6,223 nucleotides of DNA, from positions 1 through 6,223 of the forward strand of contig JAICWX010000430.1 in NCBI GenBank assembly GCA_025934635.1, written 5' to 3'. Under the pieces are notes generated by a model. That model had not been told where the DNA came from. It saw nothing but the letters and a program-made list of their open reading frames with translations, and searched no databases. The translations under genes and the position numbers were made by a program. Positions 1-4,761 of the stretch are shown piece after piece; the first letter of the stretch is position 1; every line of letters begins with the position of its first letter. This stretch comes from Streptosporangiaceae bacterium. GTDB taxonomy: Bacteria; Actinomycetota; Actinomycetes; Streptosporangiales; Streptosporangiaceae.

Positions 1-2
1 GA

Positions 3-227
3 CTGGACATGGCGGCCGGCTCCCTCCCCGCCCTTGTGGCGTCGGTGCTGGGTGATTGCACCTTCCAGACTCCGGCGACCCACGACATCAGCCAAGAGGC
101 CTACGAGCGGTCACCGGGGGCCGGCCGCTTCATAGTGACTAATAGGACTGCCGGCTGCGCCGCCGGAACCCAGCAAGGTTCGGCAGGAGGGTCGAGGGTA
201 GGGGACGATCCCGCAGCTTGGTCCTGA
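3..227 (+). CDS. possible 3' end of an unrecognised gene (5' end outside window)
   Basis: The frame beginning at position 3 stays open from the window edge to a TGA at 225-227, about 74 codons. I do not recognise the protein. Over the first 43 or so codons (to about position 131) the third codon base is G or C in roughly 86% of cases, which is what real genes show in this genome, and the other two forward frames close by positions 54 and 134. After about 132 the third-position bias fades, as if the true reading frame ended or shifted there. The stop lies 16 bases before the start of the next gene and directly abuts its ribosome binding site, which would suit an operon. An ATG at 9 could start a free-standing small protein, but it has no ribosome binding site. 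No domain, membrane segment or motif is evident. It may be non-coding. Confidence 0.3.
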   Translation: MDMAAGSLPALVASVLGDCTFQTPATHDISQEAYERSPGAGRFIVTNRTAGCAAGTQQGSAGGSRVGDDPAAWS

Positions 228-236
228 AGGAAAGGA
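227..236 (+). promoter_or_regulatory. ribosome binding site of the MDMPI-like gene
   Basis: AAGGAAAGGA is a purine-rich Shine-Dalgarno sequence ending 7 bases before the ATG at 244. It supports 244 over the in-frame ATG at 280 as the start. Confidence 0.7.
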
Positions 237-243
237 CAACCAC

Positions 244-831
244 ATGCCCAACCCAGACCTGCACCCCGCCGCTGAACGTATGAGCCACCTTCTCTCAGCT
301 CTCCCGGACGATGCGATGGGCGCGCCTACCCCTTGCCCCGAACTGCCGGTGGGAGCGCTTATCGACCACGTAGGCGGGTTCGCCAAAGTCTTCACGGCCA
401 GCGCAAGAAAGGAGATCGGTGACCTCACGGCGCAACCCCCCGATCCCAGGGCAGGGAACCTGGAACCCGGCTGGCGCGATCGCGTAGCGGCCGACCTCGC
501 TACGCTCGCCGACGCATGGAATGCACCTGAGGCATGGGAGGGCATGACCCAGGCAGGCGGCCAGGACCTGCCCGCGGCGATGGCGGGACGGATCGCGCTC
601 GATGAGTTGGTCATCCATGGCTGGGACATCGCCCAGGCCACCGGGCAGCCCTTTGACTGCGACGCGGCGGCGCTCACCGAGGTCGAGTCCACCGTGCAGC
701 AAGTGCGCGGCGGCAATGACGGCGAGCTTCCCGGTCTCTTCGGCCCCGTGCTCCTCATCTCCGGTGATGCCTCCGACCTTGACCGGACCCTGAGCCTGAC
801 CGGGCGCGATCCCGCCTGGTCACCGAAGTGA
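244..831 (+). CDS. TIGR03086-type metal-binding protein, maleylpyruvate isomerase-like (DinB fold)
   Basis: This 195-residue protein has the layout of the actinobacterial TIGR03086 group, whose N-terminal domain is related to mycothiol-dependent maleylpyruvate isomerase and to DinB/YfiT four-helix proteins. The motif TPCPELPVGALIDHVGG sits at residues 29-45, and ELVIHGWDIAQATGQ at 121-135. His42, Glu121 and His125 fall where the isomerase family places its three zinc ligands (His, then Glu-x3-His), so a divalent metal site is likely intact. The C-terminus ends with a TGRDPAW segment (186-192) typical of the group. Members are soluble and thought to act in thiol-dependent or detoxification reactions, but most substrates are unknown, and I assign none. 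The start has a good ribosome binding site at 227-236. The stop overlaps the GTG start of the next gene (GTGA), implying translational coupling. Family assignment is firm, catalytic role is not. Confidence 0.88.
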   Translation: MPNPDLHPAAERMSHLLSALPDDAMGAPTPCPELPVGALIDHVGGFAKVFTASARKEIGDLTAQPPDPRAGNLEPGWRDRVAADLATLADAWNAPEAWEGMTQAGGQDLPAAMAGRIALDELVIHGWDIAQATGQPFDCDAAALTEVESTVQQVRGGNDGELPGLFGPVLLISGDASDLDRTLSLTGRDPAWSPK

Positions 832-1226
832 CCTCCAAGTGCCGCGTATCTGACATCATGAGCGCCATGTCCGAGGGCCGGGTCCGGCCACTATTCGACG
901 CGATGGCTGAGGATGTCACCTGGCGATGGATGGGCGTTAAACAGTGGACTCGCAGCTTCAATGGCAAGCAGACCGTGGTCGGCACGCTCTTCGGAGGGAA
1001 CGCCGAGACCCTCAGTCCGTCATCCAGCGTCGAGGTTCACTGCATTCATGCTGACGGCGACTTCGTGATAGTGGAGCACACGGGACACAACAAGCTGCCC
1101 GACGGTCGCCGCTACGACAACAACTACTGCTGGGTATTTCGATTCCAGAACGGCCTCATTCAAGAGGTCCGCGAGTATATGGATACCCAGCTAGTCACCG
1201 AAACCTTCGGAGCTGACAAAAGCTAA
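828..1226 (+). CDS. NTF2-like / SnoaL-type small protein
   Basis: The 132-residue product looks like an NTF2-fold protein of the SnoaL/ketosteroid-isomerase-like superfamily. Residues 17-36 (EGRVRPLFDAMAEDVTWRWM) match the usual opening helix followed by the D-V-x-W strand. Residues 79-88 form a core strand, and 98-123 contain the paired C-terminal strands (NNYCWVFRFQNG, then IQEVREYMDT). The family includes isomerases, cyclases, hydrolases and non-enzymatic binding proteins, so the fold does not give a reaction. The GTG at 828 overlaps the previous TGA, which favours coupled translation. ATGs at 858 and 867 are in frame and would give 122- and 119-residue forms starting just before the conserved helix, so the true start is uncertain. 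Its base composition is lower in G+C than that of genes after 3349. Pairing with the MDMPI-like gene suggests a shared small-molecule role, which is inference. Confidence 0.82.
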   Translation: MTSKCRVSDIMSAMSEGRVRPLFDAMAEDVTWRWMGVKQWTRSFNGKQTVVGTLFGGNAETLSPSSSVEVHCIHADGDFVIVEHTGHNKLPDGRRYDNNYCWVFRFQNGLIQEVREYMDTQLVTETFGADKS

Positions 1227-1617
1227 CTACGCCAGATCATGAAACGGAGCTGGCTTCGAGCCGTTCCGATTCGGCAGGGAGGCGCGCTCCTTACACAAAC
1301 GAGAGACTGAATTGACGACCGTCGCTGCCTTATGGGGTTCAACTCGGTTTAAACGTCATCTGGGCCGGCTTACGGGGCTGCGGCTGCGGTGCGGGGACTA
1401 GCGAACAGCAGCGGGAGGCTGTCACCATGCTTCCTTGATGATGAAGTGTCGTGCTGCGGCTGACACACGGTCCGGCCCTGCGTACGGCCTGATCCCGGCT
1501 CACAGCTCTCGTCGTTTCCGCAGGTTACATGCCTGGATCGGCCGGGCGGCCCGGTGCTGCCGCCTCTTTTCGCCTGCGAAATGCGGGCCCGGCCGGCCTT
1601 TGCCGTGTTAGCTTGGA
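1227..1617. other. non-coding stretch, no gene recognised
   Basis: About 390 bases follow the SnoaL-type gene without a frame that has both sensible codon bias and a start. Visible features are small. There is a GTGTC/GACAC hairpin at 1446-1450 and 1462-1466. A perfect TTTCGC/GCGAAA inverted repeat lies at 1568-1581. An eight-base palindrome GTTTAAAC occurs near 1347-1354, and a run of G/C lies at 1585-1598. A reverse-strand open frame across 1370-1786 encodes a low-complexity, Ser/Arg/Pro-rich sequence with no family resemblance and is not called. There is no clear U-tailed terminator after the upstream gene. Confidence 0.5.
1609..1614 (+). promoter_or_regulatory. putative -10 element of the structured RNA
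   Basis: TAGCTT fits the TANNNT form of sigma70-type -10 elements in actinobacteria and ends 3 bases before the first base of the 5' hairpin at 1618. There is no recognisable -35 hexamer 16-19 bases upstream, where the sequence is a G/C run. In IS110 elements the bridge-RNA promoter is described as assembled at the circle junction, with the -35 supplied by the other end. The absence would suit that model but does not prove it. Confidence 0.35.
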
Positions 1618-1816
1618 GTGGTGATAGATCCCCCGTTCGGGGATGTACCACCACGGGCAGGGACCGAGTCCCCCCTTGAACACCGGAACGTCGGCGAAGA
1701 GCACTGCCGCCGTGCTGATGGGGAGACACGGCAGTCGGTCTGCTCAGCGCGGTCGCTGTTCTCAGTGCTGCACAGTATGCCGACAAGCCGAAGCCGTGCC
1801 GGGGTCCCCGGCAGGC
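1618..1816 (+). ncRNA. candidate structured RNA, IS110 bridge-RNA-like (orphan)
   Basis: Five nested or consecutive hairpins can be drawn by eye. (i) GTGGT 1618-1622 pairs with ACCAC 1647-1651 and ATCCCC 1628-1633 with GGGGAT 1639-1644, with an asymmetric internal loop GATAG/GT between the stems. (ii) GGGAC 1660-1664 pairs with GTCCC 1668-1672. (iii) ACTGCC 1703-1708 pairs with GGCAGT 1730-1735 around a large loop. (iv) CAGCG 1745-1749 pairs with CGCTG 1754-1758 inside an outer stem GTCGG 1734-1738 / CCGAC 1780-1784, leaving unequal internal loops. Stems iii and iv share 1734-1735, so they compete by two bases. (v) TGCCGGGG 1797-1804 faces CCCCGGCA 1806-1813, extendable by GCC/GGC across a bulged G. 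A 5' hairpin followed by two stem-loops with open internal loops and a closing hairpin is the plan of IS110 bridge RNAs. No IS110 transposase lies in the window, so this would be a remnant or a non-autonomous copy. A different cis-acting or regulatory RNA is possible. Confidence 0.38.
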
Positions 1817-1890
1817 AAAGCGGCCGATCGCCGGAATTTATGGCGCTTCCCGTGCAGCTCCGGTCCGTGCTATTCCAGGATCAGGAGGAT

Positions 1891-2007
1891 ATGCAGGGGT
1901 TATCCTCGAACACTTGCTTCTCGTTTGAACCGGACGCGGTCCATGATGCATGCCGGTCCTGGATGGTACGAGAGGCGAACGGGGTTAGCTGGTGGCAGGG
2001 TTGGTGA
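1891..2007 (+). other. short open frame with AGGAGG, probably not a full gene
   Basis: An ATG at 1891 follows AGGAGG (1883-1888) by only 2 bases, or AGGA (1877-1880) by 10, and runs 38 codons to a TGA at 2005-2007. The last 23 bases overlap the serpin's 3' end on the opposite strand. The peptide resembles no family I know and does not have the start expected of an IS110 transposase. If the upstream structured RNA is an IS110 left end, this is where a transposase would begin, so the frame may mark a truncation point. It may equally be chance. Confidence 0.15.
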
Positions 2008-3268
2008 TACGGGCCATGAAGAGGGGCTCGCCGGTGGCGGGGGCGGTTACCAGCAGCAGGTAGGGACGGTCGAAGCGGATCTGGGGCGGGAGCACCCGGG
2101 CGGAGCTCGGCTGCATGCCGACGGCAGTCGCGGCGGTGGCCACCGTGCCCTTCTCGCCGATGTCCAGGGTGGCCGCGTGCTCGACCAGGCCGATGCAGCA
2201 GGCCTGCCGCGACAGGCCGGTGAAGTCCGCCGTTTGGCTGAACGCCACGCCCATGCCGAGCCCGGACAGGATCGGCTTCATGCTCACCTGGGTGGCCACG
2301 TTCACCTTCGGGAAGGCGACGCTCCTGGTCAGCAGGCCGGGCTTTGCCGCCGCGAGGCGGGAGGTCATGGCGGTGAGGTCGGTCGCGGCGGGCAGGGCAC
2401 AGCCGGCCGTTCCGGCCGGCGGCAGCAGGGCTTCCATGGCCACCTTGCCGCCGCGGTACGGGAGCCAGACCGCGGTCCAGCCATTCACGCTGACCGCGCT
2501 GTACGGGCCGTTGACCATGAAATGCGCCTGGACCCGCTGCCCGGCAGCGGTGGTGAACGAGTCCGGGACGGTGTCGTTGGGGTCGAATGGCGTCGCCCAG
2601 GGCGCGTTCATGTAGAGCGCGTCGGTAAGGACCCAGCCGATGTTCTGCAGGGACCCGGGGTGCAGGAGCTGCGGGATATGCCCCTTGGTGGCGGTGCCGA
2701 TCGCCTGGTTGATCTCCTGCCTGGCCTTCTCCGGGTCGGTCATGAGCGGCGCCTTGGCCACGCCGGCGTCGTAGCCGGTGGCGACGGCGTTCAGGTAGGT
2801 GCTTTTGGTCTGGAGGGTCGGGTCGGCCCACACCTGGTCGCTGGGGCTCAGCGTCACGCCCCGGCCGCCCAGGCGGCGCAGGGCGGCCGAGCGGGACTGC
2901 AGGCCTGCTTCGAGCGACTGGCCGCTCGCGGCGGGCAGGTGCAGCACCCCGGCCATGGCGTGCGCGGTGCCGCCGCGGGCGCCGAGATAGGTCATGCCAA
3001 GCCCGCTGGCCAGGCTGGACGGTGACATCACCAGGTTGGACTGCGGATTGTCCTTGCACCAGGCACCGAGGACATCCAGGCCCAGGGTGGTGTCCGCGGT
3101 CCCGTACGGGCGCGGGTCCGCCTGGGGTTCCCGGGCCGCTACGCCGTGGGCAATGACCGGCGGGGGCGGAGCCGACCCGCATCCGGTGATCAGCAACGCC
3201 GCCAGGGCCGCGCCGGCGGCAATCCGCAGTTCGTTCTTCATGTGCATCAGACGGAGCGGGATCCGCAA
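1985..3268 (-). CDS. serpin-family lipoprotein
   Basis: This is a serpin, a family of mostly protease inhibitors that trap serine or cysteine proteases by inserting a cleaved loop into a central sheet. Numbered from the TTG at 3268 (427 residues), it has an N-terminal signal peptide with lipobox ITGC and lipidation at Cys30. The shutter segment NLVMSPSSLASGLGM is at 78-92, the helix F-type segment INQAIGTATKGHIPQLL at 186-202, and LTDALYMNAPWATPF with a following strand at 214-228. The reactive loop hinge EKGTVATAATA is at 372-382 and the C-terminal signature FDRPYLLLV at 399-407. The hinge keeps the small residues needed for loop insertion, so inhibition is plausible. Counting 17 residues from Glu372 puts P1 near Ser388. 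The ATG at 3241 gives a more typical 21-residue lipoprotein signal peptide and may be the true start; neither start has a clear ribosome binding site. Mature length of about 400 is full for the family. It is divergent from the methyltransferase gene. Confidence 0.93.
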   Translation of the reverse strand: MRIPLRLMHMKNELRIAAGAALAALLITGCGSAPPPPVIAHGVAAREPQADPRPYGTADTTLGLDVLGAWCKDNPQSNLVMSPSSLASGLGMTYLGARGGTAHAMAGVLHLPAASGQSLEAGLQSRSAALRRLGGRGVTLSPSDQVWADPTLQTKSTYLNAVATGYDAGVAKAPLMTDPEKARQEINQAIGTATKGHIPQLLHPGSLQNIGWVLTDALYMNAPWATPFDPNDTVPDSFTTAAGQRVQAHFMVNGPYSAVSVNGWTAVWLPYRGGKVAMEALLPPAGTAGCALPAATDLTAMTSRLAAAKPGLLTRSVAFPKVNVATQVSMKPILSGLGMGVAFSQTADFTGLSRQACCIGLVEHAATLDIGEKGTVATAATAVGMQPSSARVLPPQIRFDRPYLLLVTAPATGEPLFMARITNPATS

Positions 3269-3283
3269 CGGTTGCGGGCGGAT

Positions 3284-3313
3284 GGTTACACTGAGGTCAA
3301 GGTTTCTGTAACC
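3284..3313. promoter_or_regulatory. inverted repeat GGTTAC-N18-GTAACC, possible operator
   Basis: GGTTAC at 3284-3289 and its exact reverse complement GTAACC at 3308-3313 flank 18 bases, in the 80-base space between the divergent serpin and methyltransferase genes. On the minus strand a TTGACC -35-like hexamer (3300-3295) lies between the arms, but no good -10 follows at normal spacing. A transcription-factor dyad serving one or both genes is plausible. The assignment rests on symmetry and position only. Confidence 0.35.
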
Positions 3314-3348
3314 GGTGATGGCCCGGTGCGCCGCTAAGCGCCGTATCC

Positions 3349-3720
3349 ATGGAAAGCGAGTGCTGGGACCACCTCATCGCCGCCCCGCTGTGGCCGATGC
3401 ACGGCGTCAACCTCGGCACGCTGCCGGCCTGCGGGCACTGGACCGGCTGGGACGCCTGCCAGTGGCTGCGGGACCAGCGGTCGGCCGGATCGCGGATCGT
3501 CGGGGTCGAGCTGGCCGACGAGGCGGTCCGGCTCGGTGACCTGCCCGCCGCCCGGCTGCGGACCGTGGCGGTACTCGGGCACGAGCGGACGGGCATCCCG
3601 GCCGAGGCCGTGGACCTGCTCGACGTGGCCGTGGAGATCCCGATGGTGGGCTCGGGGGCCAGCCTGAACGTGGCGGTGGCCGGGTCGCTGGTGCTGTACC
3701 GGCTGGCCGGGCTCATCTGA
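3349..3720 (+). CDS. SpoU/TrmH-type RNA methyltransferase, shortened, motif 1 incomplete
   Basis: The 123-residue protein carries two of the three SPOUT (SpoU/TrmH) motifs that form the knotted S-adenosylmethionine site. Motif 2 is VLGHERTGIP at 75-84, with the G-x-E-x-x-G pattern. Motif 3 is EIPMVGSGASLNVAVAG at 96-112. Such enzymes 2'-O-methylate ribose in tRNA or rRNA as dimers. Motif 1 should read N-x-G-x-x-x-R-[ST] followed by about 30 residues of helix and strand. Here HGVNLG (18-23) is present but runs at once into TLPACGHWTG, so the catalytic arginine is absent (Ala27 at its place) and roughly 30 residues are missing compared with related small actinobacterial members of about 155 residues (from memory). 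The frame is intact, so this looks like an in-frame internal deletion. The product may be inactive. No ribosome binding site precedes the ATG. A sequence error that removed a multiple of three bases is unlikely but possible. Confidence 0.85.
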   Translation: MESECWDHLIAAPLWPMHGVNLGTLPACGHWTGWDACQWLRDQRSAGSRIVGVELADEAVRLGDLPAARLRTVAVLGHERTGIPAEAVDLLDVAVEIPMVGSGASLNVAVAGSLVLYRLAGLI

Positions 3721-3723
3721 TGC

Positions 3724-3729
3724 GATCAT
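3724..3729 (+). promoter_or_regulatory. -10-like hexamer, possible leaderless promoter
   Basis: GATCAT within TGCGATCAT lies 6 bases before the ATG at 3736. This is the spacing of a leaderless actinobacterial transcript. No convincing -35 is visible. A similar TGCGATACT precedes the propeller gene. Confidence 0.3.
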
Positions 3730-3735
3730 CGGGGC

Positions 3736-4185
3736 ATGGGAGAGGGCAGGATGACCTGGGCTGAGGTGGCGGGGAGGCGGGCGGGGGCGCGCAGCTACTG
3801 GGTGGGCACGACGACGGGGTCCGGGGCTCCGCATGCGGCGCCGGTCTGGGGGGTGGTGACCGGGGAGACGCTGTACCTGTACACCGAGCGGAGCACGGTG
3901 AAGGCGCGCAACCTCGCGGCCGACCCGCGGGTCGTCGTCCACCTGGAAAGCGCCGAGGACGTCCTCATCGTGCGCGGCGCCGTCGAGGACCTGGGCCATC
4001 CCGCGGCGGTGCCCGCGGTGGTGGCGGCGCTGGCGGAGAAGTACACCAGCCCGCAGGACCGGCAGTACCTACCGGACCACGATCCCGACTTCGACGTGGT
4101 GTACGCGGTCAGGCCGCGGTCGGCGCTGGCGTGGCGGCTGGCCGACTACGCCGTCTCGCAACGCCGCTGGACGGCTTTATCGTGA
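3736..4185 (+). CDS. split-barrel flavin/F420-binding protein (pyridoxamine 5'-phosphate oxidase-like family)
   Basis: The 149-residue protein belongs to the pyridoxamine-phosphate-oxidase-like split-barrel superfamily, which in actinobacteria includes many FMN-, F420- and heme-binding members. The first strands SYWVGTTTGSGAPHAAPVWG lie at 20-39, with P-x-x-x-P-V-W typical of the group. The cofactor-phosphate segment TERSTVKARNLAADPRVVVH is at 50-69, with Lys56, Arg58 and Asn59 in the usual places. The C-terminal Trp-containing strand is near 130-145. The sequence does not decide which cofactor or substrate is used. Two starts are possible. ATG 3736 sits 6 bases after a -10-like hexamer (leaderless), while ATG 3751 follows AGAGGG at a good ribosome-binding distance and drops only five residues. 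The gene begins 15 bases after the methyltransferase stop and ends 48 bases before the OsmC gene. Confidence 0.85.
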   Translation: MGEGRMTWAEVAGRRAGARSYWVGTTTGSGAPHAAPVWGVVTGETLYLYTERSTVKARNLAADPRVVVHLESAEDVLIVRGAVEDLGHPAAVPAVVAALAEKYTSPQDRQYLPDHDPDFDVVYAVRPRSALAWRLADYAVSQRRWTALS

Positions 4186-4222
4186 AAGGGCCGGGGGGCA
4201 CCGAGGCCTGCCGAGCAGATAG

Positions 4223-4228
4223 AAGGAG
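4223..4228 (+). promoter_or_regulatory. ribosome binding site of the OsmC-family gene
   Basis: AAGGAG, within AGAAGGAG, ends 5 bases before the ATG at 4234. This is the strongest Shine-Dalgarno match among the genes after 3349 and fixes the OsmC-family start. Confidence 0.75.
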
Positions 4229-4233
4229 CCGTC

Positions 4234-4737
4234 ATGGACAGCGCGGAATTGCGCGACCGGCAGCAGCCGCTCAAGGACGCTTACCGGGAAGACCCGGAGA
4301 AGGCGGTGGTCACGCTGCGGGCGCGCGGGCGCCTCGACGACGCCATCTCGTGCTCGGTGGAGACCGGGCGGGCACTCGCCGTGGCGGGGCTGCACCCGGC
4401 GACCGGCGGGGACGGCTCGCTGCTGTGCTCGGGCGACATGCTGCTGGAGGCGCTGGTGGCCTGCGCCGGGGTCACGCTGCGGGCGGTGGCCACCTCGCTG
4501 AAGATCAACGTGACCGGCGGCACCGTCACGGCCGAGGGCGACCTGGACTTCCGCGGCACGCTGGCGGTGAGCAAGGAGGCGCCGGTCGGGTTCCGGTCCA
4601 TCCGGCTCGCTTTCCAGCTGGACACCGACGCCAGCGAGGAGCAGGTGCAGACGCTGATCAAGCTGACCGAGCGCTACTGCGTGGTGTACCAGACGCTGGC
4701 GCGCCCGGCTGAGCTGAGCGTGTCGGCCAGCACCTGA
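4234..4737 (+). CDS. OsmC-family peroxidase-like protein
   Basis: OsmC/Ohr-family proteins are small dimers that reduce organic and fatty-acid hydroperoxides using two cysteines. This 167-residue protein has both: Cys77 in LLEALVACAGVTLRA (70-84) on the central helix, and Cys149 in KLTERYCVVYQTL (143-155). The A-C-A-G and E-R-Y-C-V-V-Y-Q-T-L contexts fit the OsmC-like branch rather than classical Ohr. Length is slightly above the common 135-150 residues because of a roughly 25-residue charged N-terminal helix (DRQQPLKDAYREDPEKAVV). Thiol peroxidase activity is therefore plausible and the likely location is the cytoplasm. The reductant is not known. It follows the split-barrel gene by 48 bases with its own strong ribosome binding site. 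A shared role in redox homeostasis with that gene is an inference from adjacency. Confidence 0.9.
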   Translation: MDSAELRDRQQPLKDAYREDPEKAVVTLRARGRLDDAISCSVETGRALAVAGLHPATGGDGSLLCSGDMLLEALVACAGVTLRAVATSLKINVTGGTVTAEGDLDFRGTLAVSKEAPVGFRSIRLAFQLDTDASEEQVQTLIKLTERYCVVYQTLARPAELSVSAST

Positions 4738-4748
4738 TGACGGTCTGC

Positions 4749-4754
4749 GATACT
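4749..4754 (+). promoter_or_regulatory. -10-like hexamer, possible leaderless promoter
   Basis: GATACT matches four of six bases of TATAAT and ends 7 bases before the ATG at 4762. No Shine-Dalgarno sequence lies between, which suits a leaderless message beginning at or next to the ATG. No -35 is evident. Confidence 0.4.
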
Positions 4755-4761
4755 CCCGTCT

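Noticed and set aside
1240..1275. AACGG...CCGTT dyad after the SnoaL-type gene, considered as a terminator
   Set aside because: Alternative pairings compete, the best stem is 4-5 bp and no U-run follows.
1618..1816. Known housekeeping RNAs and riboswitches (RNase P RNA, tmRNA, SRP RNA, cobalamin and T-box leaders)
   Set aside because: None of the conserved core sequences I would expect for these is present in the stretch.
1903..1930. TCGAAC followed by TTTGAAC, considered as a LexA/SOS box
   Set aside because: The halves are direct rather than inverted and the spacing does not match the actinobacterial LexA palindrome.
1920..1972. CTCGT/ACGAG and ACCGG/CCGGT pairs downstream of the serpin stop, considered as its terminator
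   Set aside because: The loops are long, the stems are only 5 bp and there is no U-tract, so the pairing is too weak to call.
1643..3025. Long plus-strand open frame (about 460 codons) across the serpin gene, and a second long minus-strand frame at 1881-3182
   Set aside because: Both are shadows of the serpin gene in very GC-rich DNA. Their translations are Gly/Arg/His-rich low-complexity sequence, while the serpin frame shows family motifs throughout.
4131..4712. Open frame overlapping the OsmC gene on the plus strand
   Set aside because: It encodes a Gly/Arg/Ala-rich sequence with no family resemblance and no ribosome binding site. The OsmC frame has both catalytic cysteines and a strong ribosome binding site.
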